Shown piece after piece: positions 1-14,400 of a DNA stretch of 59,631 bases; within the stretch, counting starts at the first letter, position 1; each line of letters opens with the position of its first letter. Position numbers and translations under genes: made by a program. The stretch comes from Geosiphon pyriformis (lineage: Eukaryota; Glomeromycota; Glomeromycetes; Archaeosporales; Geosiphonaceae), in assembly GCA_016748015.1 (NCBI GenBank), contig JAAOMT010000058.1, forward strand, positions 1-59,631, given 5' to 3'. The notes below the pieces were generated by a model that was given only the letters and a program-made list of their open reading frames with translations, made no database searches and was not told the origin of the DNA.

Positions 1-119
1 AAATAAATCTGATTTTTTTGCACTGTAAATATAGCCCCGATTTAAGCTAATTTGGCCTGTGCTCTTTTTAATGAAATAGTTTTAATGGTTATGCTTTTGA
101 AAGAGAATATATTATTGAA

Positions 120-1191
120 TCATTTTCCTATATTAGAATCCTTTCTATTTAAGGTAAGAAGATCGAACTTTTGAGCCAAATTCAATATGCTTGCACCAAT
201 AATGTCAGCATTTTTCTTTTGATATCCACCACTCAAAACCATCGCCACTGGAACATTATTATTCAAAGCCATCTCAAACACCATCTCATCACGTCTTATG
301 ATGCCCTCAGCAGATAAGTCCATGGCACCCAATGGATCACCTTCAAGGCAATCAGTTCCAGCGTTATATATTACGAAATCTGGATGAAATTTGTGAAATG
401 CCTGAAAGATATTAGACTGGATAAGTGGTAGGTAGCTTGAATCAGCTTTCATGGCTGGATTGGTTAGAGGAATTGGTTTGGTGTTGGATGATATTGCATC
501 TTTATCATGGGGATAGATGTTAGCGTTGAACGCATCAACAACCAGAACTTGATTGTTAGCGGCTAAATCGCGTTCAGGACCATTACCCTAAAATCGAATA
601 ATCAGATTTTTAATGAAAAAACATATATATATATATTAACAACTTTAAACATTCTTACCTGATGGGCATCTAAATCAACAATCATCACTCTATTTATTTG
701 TTCTGGATATTTACTCAGAATGCGCTCTACCATCATTGTAATATCAGCATATACACAAAATCCCCCACCACCATTATAATGAGCGTGATGAAAACCCCCT
801 ATCAATTAAAAATCATAAAAGGGCCTTAGAAATAAAAGAATGTGTTTAGGCAAAATAAATGATTCATTAACTTACCTCCCAAATTAATAGCCCATCCATA
901 TTCCAATGCTAACTCTGCGGCTAATACACTCCCACCAGTCTGCAATAACATTGGTTCCAATACCTTTTTCTTAATTAATGCGTGGGGTAGAACTGCCACA
1001 AACGGGACTTCTAAAATTCGTTGTAGCTCTTTATTACTACTGAGTGATTCAAGGTATTTCGGTGAATGTATGGTAGCCAATTCTTCACTGGTTGGAGGGC
1101 TTGGTTCGTAAAAAGTTTTCCCATTAAAAAGATCTGATGAAGCGAGTATACGTTGGATACGTTTGTATTTTTGAGTATCGAAAGGGTGGAT
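120..1191 (-). CDS. Class IV (HDAC11-like) histone deacetylase, 5' exon(s) not resolved
   Basis: Zn-dependent lysine deacetylase of the arginase/deacetylase fold, expected to act on acetyl-lysine or fatty-acyl-lysine in nucleus or cytoplasm. Three exons are visible on the minus strand. The first has IHPFDTQKYKRIQ and ends at INLGG (about 1191-877). The second has GFHHAHYNGGGGFCVYAD and VMIVDLDAHQ (about 799-660). The third has GNGPERDL, the Asp-bearing IYNAGTDCLEGDPLG, and LSGGYQKKNADIIGASILNL (about 589-120). The HH pair, DLDAH and GTD are the metal and charge-relay motifs, and the spacing matches HDAC11 rather than class I/II. The IHPFD block normally follows a short N-terminal strand (YxPxYN type). 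I could not find that exon or a convincing start codon between 1192 and 2079, so the gene is given as 5'-incomplete. The acceptor before ATC CAC (1191) is a clear AG. Confidence 0.88.
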
Positions 1192-2079
1192 CTTGTGCAA
1201 ATTATATAATAAAAAAATAAGAGAATATTTAAGGAAGGAAGGCGGTCATATGGGACATCACGATTTATAAATGACAATATAGTAGTGAGAAGATTGGAAA
1301 ATCAACATATTAAGATTGGTTCATTTGATTTCTTCCAAAATGTAAGAATGAATTGAAGGTATCATGTTAAAAACCAGTATAAATGGATTTGAGCAGATGA
1401 TACGTTTAGAAATGAGAGCTCTTACTTTACAGTACAACAATTGCTACTTTCTTGAAGTCAGGATTTCTTTTTGAGAAATGCTTTGTTACAATCTATTGTG
1501 AATCTTAACAAGTTTCTTTGATAAAAGTGCTTTTTTTGCCCGCGAGTACCTTCTCTAAGTTCCAAAAAGCTATATTGTACCCTGCGTGGTAAATAATCGG
1601 AACTTTTCCTGAGTTCGTTGTTAAGGTTGACATTTTTATGCATATTTATTAACAAGGAGAATTCTCCTGACAAGAAAATTTTTGAACCCAACGATTTGGA
1701 AATGCTATCTTTACTAATCGGATTTTTCATCCAATCAAATATCGAGAATTGGGATGCTTGCCTATATTTCGAAATCTGATTGGAGGACCGATGAGATATA
1801 CGTAAATTGGAAAATATGAAAATATAAAGTTTTATATTTAATTTTTTTAATCAAAAAATTAATTTTTGTTTACAATTTAAAATTAAACTTATTATTGAAT
1901 TTAAAACATAATATTTTTATTATGTTACTACTTTTAAAAATGTAAAAGTAGTAAAATTTTGAATAATGTTTAATTTAAAATTTAAAATGAAATTTTCAGT
2001 TAGCATAAATCCTATTACTTTCATTATCCAGATATAATTACATTACTACGATCAGCATTTGGATTCCAAATTTTTCGCA
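1192..2079. other. Intergenic / 5' region between HDAC and p47 genes
   Basis: This stretch lies between two divergently transcribed genes. It should hold the missing first exon(s) and promoter of the deacetylase plus the promoter of the p47 gene. A minus-strand open frame at 1458-1730 (90 codons) shows no recognised domain and no splice link to the deacetylase that I could justify. From about 1840 to 2040 the sequence is AT-rich, with no gene signal. Confidence 0.5.
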
Positions 2080-4039
2080 ATGTCTGACCAAAGCGACTTA
2101 ATTCAACAGTTCGTTAAGGTTGCCTCAGCTGATGAACAGCAAGCAATATTTTTCTTGGAGGCAAACAATTGGGACTTGAACGTAACTACTACTCGAGACT
2201 TTACGTTTGTAAAACTGAATTAGCACCCTTTTAATAATTTTTTCAGACCGCTTTAGGCCAGTTCTTTGAGAACCCCTCACTTACACAGCAAACTCCAGAA
2301 CAAGAGCCAACCTCAGGCATATTTCAATCAAGTGAACCCTTTCAAAGGACAAGTTCGCGTCATTCAAGTTCCGGCAACCCTCCAAAACGAGTGCCACCCT
2401 CTTCTCGCTCAGCAAATCCTCAGAGGTAAACAGTTAAATTAGGGTTTTAATCTGATTAAATCATTCTTTTTCTCTAAACAATCATTTACTCTCAGCGCTC
2501 GTGTAGCCACTTTGGGAGATTTAGAAAAAGAATTGCCTGATGACGAAGACGAGGAAGATGAACCCGAGAATTTATTCGCTGGGGGCGAGAAATCGTGAGG
2601 GCTAATATTGCATTTATTCCCAATAGATCTGATTGAACATTAACTTCCGTCAATATTGAATGCAAAGGGGGATTTTCATGCAGAATCCAAATGCAAAAGC
2701 CTCTAGTTCTTTGGTTGGTGATATTTTAAAAAAAGCCGCCGAGTAAGAAATTCACTCCACTCATACCATCATCGAGTATTTCAATATACATATTTTTTGA
2801 AATTTCCCCTCAATATCTTTTACCTCTAAAAGAGGAGGTCGAGGTCACCTTGAAGAACAAAATATTTCCGCACCCCCTTCACAACCCTTTTTTACTGGAA
2901 CAGGTATCTATTTATTATTTTTAATTTTTTACTAATTTTGATATTAAAACTTTCAATATATTAGGCTACACGCTTGGTAGTGAAGAAGAGCCCTCGATTG
3001 AGATCAGCAATACCCCGCCCCCCAGCTCGGAACCTTCCTTTGAGGAACCCGTTAGTTTTTCATTTATTAAACTATATTAAACTTAAAAGTCAGTGATACA
3101 ATATTGATGAATTTTCTTGGTTTCTAAATTCTTAGGTTGTGCGTCATTTGACATTTTGGAGGGATGGATTTAGTATCGAAGATGGACCTTTGATGGCTTA
3201 TAATGATTCCGCCAATGAAGACTTTTTGAAAGCTATTAATAGCGGGTATGCTGTGAAAAAGATTTGTATAGGATTTCTATCTACATGATTAATAGAATCT
3301 TTCATAACGGTTTTCTTACAGACGTGCTCCTTTGTCATTGCTGAATGTGAAGCAAGGACAACCTGTTGATATGAGGGTAGCTCGCAAATTAGACGAAGAT
3401 TATAAACCTCCTCCAAAAAAGCCTTCAAAGCCATTCTCAGGATCAGGCCAGAGGCTTGGAAGGTTATAATAATTTTGGTCATTAATTGGGACTGGTTTCA
3501 AAGTTTTAACTCATTTTAATTTTCTCGTAAAATTCTCAAGTCCTGGAAATATAATTTCGAGCACAGCCACTGTTGTACCATCAACTTCTCAGCCCTCCTC
3601 TAGCGCAAACTCCTTAAGAGCTACACAACTAGAAATTGACGAATCATTGCCAATAGCATCAATTCAGATACGTATGGGCGACGGAACAAGGTAACCTTGG
3701 AATTATATTGAAATAACATAATAATTCCAGTTTTTTAACGTGTGAACTCACCTTGCAATCTATAGGATGTTGGCTAGATTTAATCATAATCATACCGTTG
3801 GGGACATTAGGCGATTCATTAATGCGTATGCCTTTTTTAAGATTTGCATCCAATTTATGTGATTTTATTTTTTTCTAATCTCTTGTTTACGTTCATGTTT
3901 CGTAAGTTCACGGGTTGGAGAGGCTAGTCGTGACTACGTGTTACAAACAACCTTTCCGAAGAAAGATTTATCTGACGAAACTCTTACACTAATTCAAGCA
4001 TCCCTTCTTAATTCTGTTGTCATACAGCGCTACGTTTAG
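2080..4039 (+). CDS. SHP1: UBA-SEP-UBX protein, p97/Cdc48 cofactor (p47/Shp1)
   Basis: Adaptor that recruits the AAA-ATPase Cdc48/p97 to ubiquitinated clients and membranes. The start [16 protein letters not shown] opens a UBA helix bundle ([13 protein letters not shown] joined to [11 protein letters not shown] by a short intron whose donor lies inside AAC-GTAACT). A Ser/Pro-rich linker follows, then an acidic patch ([19 protein letters not shown]) like the p47 linker, and [20 protein letters not shown]. The SEP domain runs about 3136-3480 ([32 protein letters not shown]). The UBX domain runs about 3640-4036 ([45 protein letters not shown]) and ends at TAG 4037-4039. The SEP and UBX domains are each split by introns. 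All three family domains are present in the normal order. It converges on the Tah18 gene. Confidence 0.92.
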
Positions 4040-4361
4040 TCGTAGCGAATCATATATTTTAATTGAGCCAAGTCTAATTTGAATTTATGGGTCAGTTGTT
4101 ATTTCGAGCTTTTGTCTTAAAATTCTAAGATCCTTTAAGCCGGGTAAGATGAAACCTGCTAAACTGTATTTACAGTTCAAACATGGCAATTAAAAAACGA
4201 TCTCTTTTTTTGAAACCGAAAAATATGATCTATAGCGAAGGATTTGTTGATATATTTCATTAAGGTGTCATCCAATAGTAGCATTGCTATTGCCAAGTGC
4301 AATGGGCTATTAGTTTACTGAAAATCTATATTAATCTCTAAATTACTAATTGAGCTGCCTA
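4040..4361. other. Convergent 3' intergenic gap
   Basis: 322 bp between the stop codons of the p47 (+) and Tah18 (-) genes. It should hold both 3' UTRs and polyadenylation signals. No coding signal or structured RNA was seen. Confidence 0.6.
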
Positions 4362-7327
<2,966 letters not shown>

Positions 7328-7392
7328 TTAAACTCGTTTTCTTTGGATCCTGGAATTCAACCTTTTTAAATTAACCGTCAAAGTCAAACATT

Positions 7393-8462
7393 ATGAGCAA
7401 CCTTGACAGTATCCTTCTTCCAAAATGCAAAATAAACCCTGAAACATAGTGTTTTTTCCTCCTCACTGTTTAAATCTTTAACTTTATTTTTCTTGATAAT
7501 TCAGAAAGTTTGTTTCAGCTCAAGGTAATGTTTAATCCCCCAATCTTAACCTCTTTTGTCTCACTGTATTTTGTTTTTGTTTTTAGTTCACAGCTAAACA
7601 ATTATCCCGACAAGCTAAAAAAGCCAGTAAAGATGAAGTCGCGGAAAAAGCAAGGCTAAAAAAAGTGCGTAGCCTAAATTTTTGCTATATTCCTCTTTTT
7701 ACCAGTCTACTTTCTGTAATGACTCAAACGTATATAGGCTATTCAACAAGGAAATTTGGAAGGAGCTCGTATATATGCCGCTAATGCTATTCGCAAAAAA
7801 AATGAATCGTTAAATCTATTAAGATTAGCGTCAAGGATTGATGCTGTATCTAGTCGTGTTCAAACTGCAGTAACAATGCAAAAGGCAAGTCCTACAAATT
7901 GTAGTTCTCGAACCTTATTTAAATTACCCGCCTGTTTTAAATGCTGATTGAACTCACGGGGGTTTGGCATGAAGGTCACAGGATCGATGGCGAACGTTGT
8001 AAAGGGTATGGATAAAGCTATGGAGTCAATGAACTTAGAAAAGGTGACACATACTCAATATGAGATATTACTCATTATAAGAATTTAATGGCAAATCATT
8101 CTCCTTACACAGATATCGATGGTCATGGATAAATTTGAATCACAGTTCGAAGATCTGGATGTTCAAACACAATATATGGAGGGAGCAATGGGAAACACAA
8201 CAACCATGAGTACTCCTCAAGAAGAGGTAGATTTATTAATGCAGAAGGTAGCTGACGAACATGGTCTAGAACTAAATCACGAGCTGGGTGAAGCTGCCCC
8301 AAGCAATTTATTAGCTTCTACAGAAAAGGGGACCAAAGAAGATGAAGACCTAACAGAAAGGTAGGGTTTCTTATTTTCGCTTATTAAGATTTAACAAAGT
8401 ATTTTTGAATACCTTGAATATTCTTTTTTATGAATAGGCTGAAGGCTTTAAGAAATATTTAG
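7393..8462 (+). CDS. DID2: ESCRT-III subunit CHMP1 / Did2
   Basis: Charged multivesicular body protein that regulates ESCRT-III disassembly by recruiting Vps4. I can place seven exons: 7393-7408, 7505-7524, 7587-7664, 7738-7884, 7975-8043, 8113-8360 and 8438-8462. The start comes from a 16-nt first exon whose splice gives MSNLDKSLFQLK, matching the family N-terminus. Later blocks are [87 protein letters not shown] and the C-terminal MIM-like [10 protein letters not shown]. Intron 4 starts GCAAGT after AAG at 7884, a GC-AG intron. The predicted length, about 200 residues, is normal for the family. Confidence 0.95.
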
Positions 8463-9660
8463 GACAATTTCATATCAGTAAATATTTCTTGACCGATGTT
8501 TATATGGGTAAGCGTTGATTCTCGAACAATTTATACATATATATATATATTGTATAGATGGGAAATTTTGTAATAGTTATGCAAATAATTGATATTTATA
8601 GATATAAGTATTGATTTTCATACCAATTATTATTTAGCTCAATCTTAAATAATATGTAGAAGCTTTTTTTTTAGAAATCTACAGACTAAAAAATCCTGCA
8701 TTTATTTTTTAAGTCAACAATATTCAATTTTATTGTTAAAATATTTTTAATGTTAAAATTCATAAAACAAAAAATTTAAAGCTTTAATAATTCGAAAATT
8801 TTTTGGTTAGATGGTTTTTATTAATTTAAATTCATGAAAATACTTTAATTAAAATAATATTTTGTTTAATTTGATTTTGCTATTATTTTTGAAAATATTT
8901 TAAATAATAAAAAAGTAAAATATGTTTTTAATTTGATAAAGTTTACATTAGCCAAAATGCTTCACAATATTTAATGTAATTTTAGATATCAAGTAATTTT
9001 TTTGAATAAAAATTGTGAATAATAAAAAGCATTTTTATTTTTATTATATGTATATACAATATTTCTAAAAATGACAAATCGGGTAGCTGGTCACGCGTAG
9101 TTTGTTGTACGAGATAGTTGGTGATTGTTGTATTACACCTTAGGCAAGTGATTTAATTAAAAATTACAGCTAATGTAAGAATCATAATCAATACAAAAAT
9201 TATAATTAACATAAAACATTTATAACTGTCAATAAAAATTAATGAATTATAACTCAAATAACTTGATTGCAAAAGAATATTTACAATAAGAAATTTATTT
9301 TTAGATTAAATTGCAAAAAAGTAAGTTTTTCATAATTTAAATCATTTGCTTATTTAGAATCAATGTTTTTGTTTGAAAAAATGATTAATTTTTTGAATAT
9401 TTTAAATACTGTAAATTATAAATCAAATGCATATATTTTATATATGTGGATACTATATGATAACCATTATATTTTTGCTTGTGTGACTACAGAGAAAAGC
9501 CAGATTTTATGCTTCAGCAAAAATTTGGCAATGAACATTTTCTATGAACCTCCGAATGTGCAAAATATTGATTGTACTGATGATGTCATTTTTTACAATG
9601 GATCATGTATTTTTAGTACCGTCAATAAAAAGCTATCTTGCAAATCAACAAAATTCTCTC
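8463..9660. other. AT-rich intergenic desert
   Basis: About 1.2 kb between CHMP1 and PEX7. It holds an (AT)n microsatellite near 8538-8552 and long A/T runs. Two overlapping open frames at 9363-9732 have no domain, and their 3' part overlaps the PEX7 start exon in another frame, so I do not call them genes. Confidence 0.6.
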
Positions 9661-11045
9661 ATGCTCAAATTTCAGACTCAAGGGTATAAGGGCTATTCGG
9701 TAAAATACATGTACTATTTTCCCAATAAATAGTTTTATTTGGATTATCAACAAAACTTTTTGCTTTTTACCAAAGCTCCAGTTCAGTCCTTTCTTTGAGA
9801 ATAAGTTAGCTTGCGCGGGAGCGGCAAATTTTGGTTTGGTTGGGAATGGACGATTATTCACGTTGAATCTAGGTCCAACCGGATTGGATGTTGAAAGAGT
9901 GTATTTTTTATTTAATTTAATTTCCTTTGATCTTACACTTCTCGGTATAATTTCTGTCTTTCCTATTTGTCATTAAATTATGCTAAACTTTAAAACTAGC
10001 TTTGACACACAAGACGGCTTGTTTGATTGCTCATGGAGCGAAATTAATGAGAATCAAATTGTAACATCAAGTGGTGATGGTTCCATTAAACTATGGGATA
10101 TAACACTTGCGGTTGGTATATAATTCGGTGAACCGCCCATATATCGTCTTTTTCTCAAATTGCAGTAAGTTTGTGCTTACTGAGTGTGTGTATTCTTGTG
10201 AAATCCCCATTCAACTTAATAATATTTATGGCATTTTTCAAAGAGGTTTTGAAATAAATTGTTGATTGATTCTCTTTTATTTGCGTACGAACGGCATTTA
10301 TCTCTTTTAAGGATTTCCCCATAAGAAACTGGCAGGAACATGAAAAAGAGGTTTTCTCGGTACACTGGAATCTTATTAAAAAAGATACCTTCGTGAGTGG
10401 GTCATGGGATAAATCGATTCGTTTGGTAAGTTATATAAATTTTGAATCGAATTTCAATTCCTCTTAAACTCTTATTGTTAAATATATTTCTAGTGGAACC
10501 CGGAACTTGCCCATTCTTTAGCAACCTTTGTTGAACACGAAGAATGTATATACAACACCACTTGGTCACCCCATGCTGCTGACGTTTTTGCATCTGCCTC
10601 CGGTGATACGACACTTAAAATTTGGGATATAAAAACCCCACGCTCAGTACAAACTTTGAGTGCTCATCAGAACGAAATCTTATCCATGGATTGGAACAAG
10701 TATCAACAAAATGTGGTCGTGACTGCCTCATCCGATCTCACTATTAAAGTATGGGACCTCCGATTCCCTGACCGAGAACTCATTTCTTTGCTCGGTCATG
10801 AATACGCTGTGCGTCGGGTGAAATGTTCGCCTCATCATGGAAATATCATCGCTTCGACTTCTTACGATATGACGATGCGTTTGTGGGATACGACTTTGCC
10901 CAATCCTTTGATAGAGATTCATGAGGATCATACAGAGTTTGTTTTGGACGTCGATTTTAGTTTGTATGTTGAAGGGCAGATTGCTACTTGTGCATGGGAT
11001 GAAGATATCCATATTTTTCAACCGGCTGCTTTGAGAGCCCCTTGA
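9661..11045 (+). CDS. PEX7: Peroxin 7, WD40 receptor for PTS2 proteins
   Basis: Cytosolic import receptor for peroxisomal matrix proteins with a PTS2 signal. The first exon starts [16 protein letters not shown] (9661). It splices to [22 protein letters not shown], which matches the PEX7 N-terminal signature, including FENKLA and [11 protein letters not shown] repeats follow: [25 protein letters not shown] with [70 protein letters not shown], and [20 protein letters not shown]. The last exon runs unbroken to TGA at 11043-11045. At least three introns interrupt the 5' half. Length and repeat count fit the family (about 320 residues). Confidence 0.93.
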
Positions 11046-11460
11046 CCGATATAAGGTTATGAAGGGTGAATAATTGAAAGTATTGTTTAATAAACCTAGG
11101 GAATTAACATTTTCTAAGTGGAAACTAAAAATAACACAAATAGAGATTTTAATGTTTCAAATTCCATGTTAAATTATTCAGAGTATTCATTAATGCCTGA
11201 ATTTCTACCAACTATCACAATACTAAAAATAATTTCGTAAAGCCTGGAAACATCTTTTAATATCTTTTAGGCCTCTTGTTTTGAAGAATAATTTACTAAA
11301 CCTCAGAGATCGTGATGTGTTATTTTTGAGCTTGATGTTCAATAAATATATTGTAAAAGCGAATCTTTTCAAATTATTTGGTTTATGAAATTTTGGTTCT
11401 ATATTGCATAGACGAGGTTATGCACAATAAATTATCAATAAATCTTTTCTAGTCGCTCTT
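11046..11460. other. Convergent 3' intergenic gap
   Basis: 415 bp between the PEX7 stop (+) and the LYS2 stop (-). AT-rich, with several AATAAA-like strings on both strands that fit 3' end formation of both genes. No coding signal. Confidence 0.55.
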
Positions 11461-14400
11461 TCAATTCCTCCCACTACGTTTCAATGCCTCGACGCCAGCC
11501 ATCGGAATTTCCACATCCGGTAACTCATTAACCGTCTCATTCGTTCGTCCCTCGATCGATGGGCGATCCAAAAATCCAACTTTCACCAGGTATCCTAAAT
11601 AGATTCCTATCAACCTTTTATCGATTCGATCACATTCTCGGGTAACAATTTCCCTTGTATGTGAGTCATCCAATTCGGGGGATTTGGTACTTGTTGGTAA
11701 ATCGTCCAACACGAAATGTAATAATGGATATAATGCATTATCTTGTGCCAATAGTGTGAACTCCATTAATTTGTTACGCCAAACAATATAGTCGATTTTT
11801 TCGACCGCGTAACCATAGAATGGTAAGGCGGCAAACAAATCGTCAAAACGAATTGATGGGTTGATAGGATGAGTTATATGAAATACACCTTTTTCGGGTG
11901 ACAGGAGTGAGAGTGAGATTTGTGCGATACAATCGGCTACGTAGTCCACCGGACACATGTTGACAATATTGTGAATGGTAGGAACAAGACCAAGTTGAAT
12001 ACATCCTTTAATTAGACGCCATATAAAATCATCTGTATTTGTAACTATAGTCAAAAGGGACGGAAGCTCTTTAATGACAAGTTATTAATGATTTAAATTT
12101 TTTTTACAATATAAATACCTCCTGTGCGAGAATGACCAACTATGTATCCGGGCCTGACAATAGTGGCTGGCAATCCTCTTGCTTTTGCCTCAAACACCAA
12201 TTTTTCAGATACCCATTTGCTCTGGCCGTAACCACTCCTTAAACCTCTACGACTTCCTTCCAAATTGTCGTCTTCGCACACTCCTTGGCCACCATTTTCG
12301 ACTATTTTATCACTTAATTGAATATAATATTCAGTATCCAACACTGAGGTTGAACTAACAAAATGAAAAGATTTGGTATGATGGATCGAAGCCAATCTTA
12401 TCGCCCACAATGTGCTTATCACATTTGCAGCCTTTAATTTAGTATACGGATATACCCAATGTACCTAGACATGAAATTGAATTAATACTCTCAAATTTAT
12501 CTGATATATAAGTGATATGCAATCAACTCACCAAAGCACCATTGTGTATAATTACATCGACTCGCTCTGATAACGAGTTCCATTCATTCTCATCAATTCC
12601 CAGTCTTTCCTTTTCCAAATCACCGCACACAACATCCAATCGTCTTTGTTCGACCCAATCTTCCTGCCATACCATATGTGCCACCAAGCTTTTTTGAAGT
12701 CTGTCAATGGCCAGTTCTTTTGTTTTGGCTCTCACATGTGCAATCACTCGAACTGAAGGATCAATATTAAGTAGTGCAGACAAAATAAATGCTCCCAGAA
12801 AACCAGTAGCCCCCGTAACGAAAAAGGTTTTCCGCGAACTATTCTCCAATAATGGTTCATATTTTTCCAATAAATATTCTAAAGTTAATAGCTCAAGTTC
12901 GGCAGCATAATTAAAGTCTTGTTCCCCCTCTTTTTCCTTGTCAATATTTTTCGCGTTCGGAGACTCTCTATTAACTTCATTAGGCTTGTTCAAGTCATCA
13001 TCTTCAATAGCAATATTTAATTCACCGCTTAATATCACTTCAATCTCTTTGGCTTGTCCACGAATCGTGGGTTGTTGAAACACCAGGCCAAGAGATACAT
13101 TTACACCGCAAGTTTTTCTTAATTCAAATACTAAGCGTGTAGCTAAGATTGAATGTCCACCCAAATCAAAAAAGTTTTCATCAAGAGGGATGTAAGGTTT
13201 TGGGGGGTCAGGAAGAAGTTGAGACCAAATAGTTTGAATCCTTCCTTCAATCGGAGTCAATTTTAGAGATTGAGAGGTGGTGGCTGAAAAGCTTGTAGTA
13301 TTGGTTGAGGTAGTGACCTGAGCGGTATCAGGGAAAGGTAGCGCAGTCTTATCAATTTTACCATTTGGTGTTAATGGCATTTTTCTAAGTGGCACAAACA
13401 CTTTAAAGTTCAAAGCGAGTAAAATTATAGCATGATACTTCAAACCATTTGAATTATTTTTTCTTTTTATATCAAAGAAATTCTGACATACCACTAGGAA
13501 CACTGTAACTAGGTAACCTCATCTTTAAATATTCACGGATTTCTTTGATCAACCTTCGATAGTTCCGTTGACCGACTTTAAGTAGGCCATCAGCTTTATC
13601 ATCTTCATCTGCCGAACTCTGAAACTCATCGCTCTCAACAGGTACAAAGTAACTAACTAATGTCTGTTCTTCGTATTTGTCACGACGCACCAAAGTAACA
13701 TTTTCACGAACAAGCTGATGTTGTGAAAGGTGTGTATCTATCTCTCCGAGCTCGATACGGAAACCGCGAATTTTGATTTGATCATCAGCACGTCCGGTAC
13801 ATTCAACTAACGATAAAGTTTATATATTTAGAAGTGATTCAAAATATTGATTATAAAATATTGATTAGACGCACCATTTCCGTCAGGCCTATACCTTCCA
13901 AGATCACCAGTTCTATACATTCTGTCTCGCTTGCCTTTCCAATAAACTCGCCATTCTTCATTGCTTTTATCATCCGGCTCCTCAACGGCCGATTCATTGA
14001 ACCAGTTTTTCAAGAATTTCTCACATGTTAAATCTTCCAATTGCAAATAGCCTTCTGCCAAACCTCCAGCTCTAACATAAATTTCTCCAATCTCACCCAC
14101 GCCACATAAAACGCTTTTATTTTGCCTGTTTACTACTAATAATTGGACGTTCTCCATCCCTCTCCCTGCCGGTATTACATCCTTTTGAGAGCCCAAAAAT
14201 GCCGGAGCAGACACAATCGAAGGAATGGTAAAGTAAGAAACGGACCTCTGCGTTTCCGTTGTTCCATACATGTTGATGACCGAAGTATTCACAGCAAGAT
14301 GTTGAAGTCGATTACAATCACGTTTGGTTAGGATATCACCGACAAAAAAGGCATTTCTTAAACTGGGTATAGGAGTGCTGGCATTTGCGGAAAGAAGCTG

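Noticed and set aside
1458-1730. 90-codon minus-strand frame as the missing first exon of the deacetylase
   Set aside because: It lacks the YxPxYN-type strand expected before IHPFD, and no splice donor links it convincingly.
9363-9732. Possible membrane-protein gene upstream of PEX7
   Set aside because: AT-rich composition, no domain, and the 3' part overlaps the real PEX7 first exon in another frame.
10728-11021. Minus-strand frame opposite PEX7
   Set aside because: Shadow of the WD40 exon; no independent signal.
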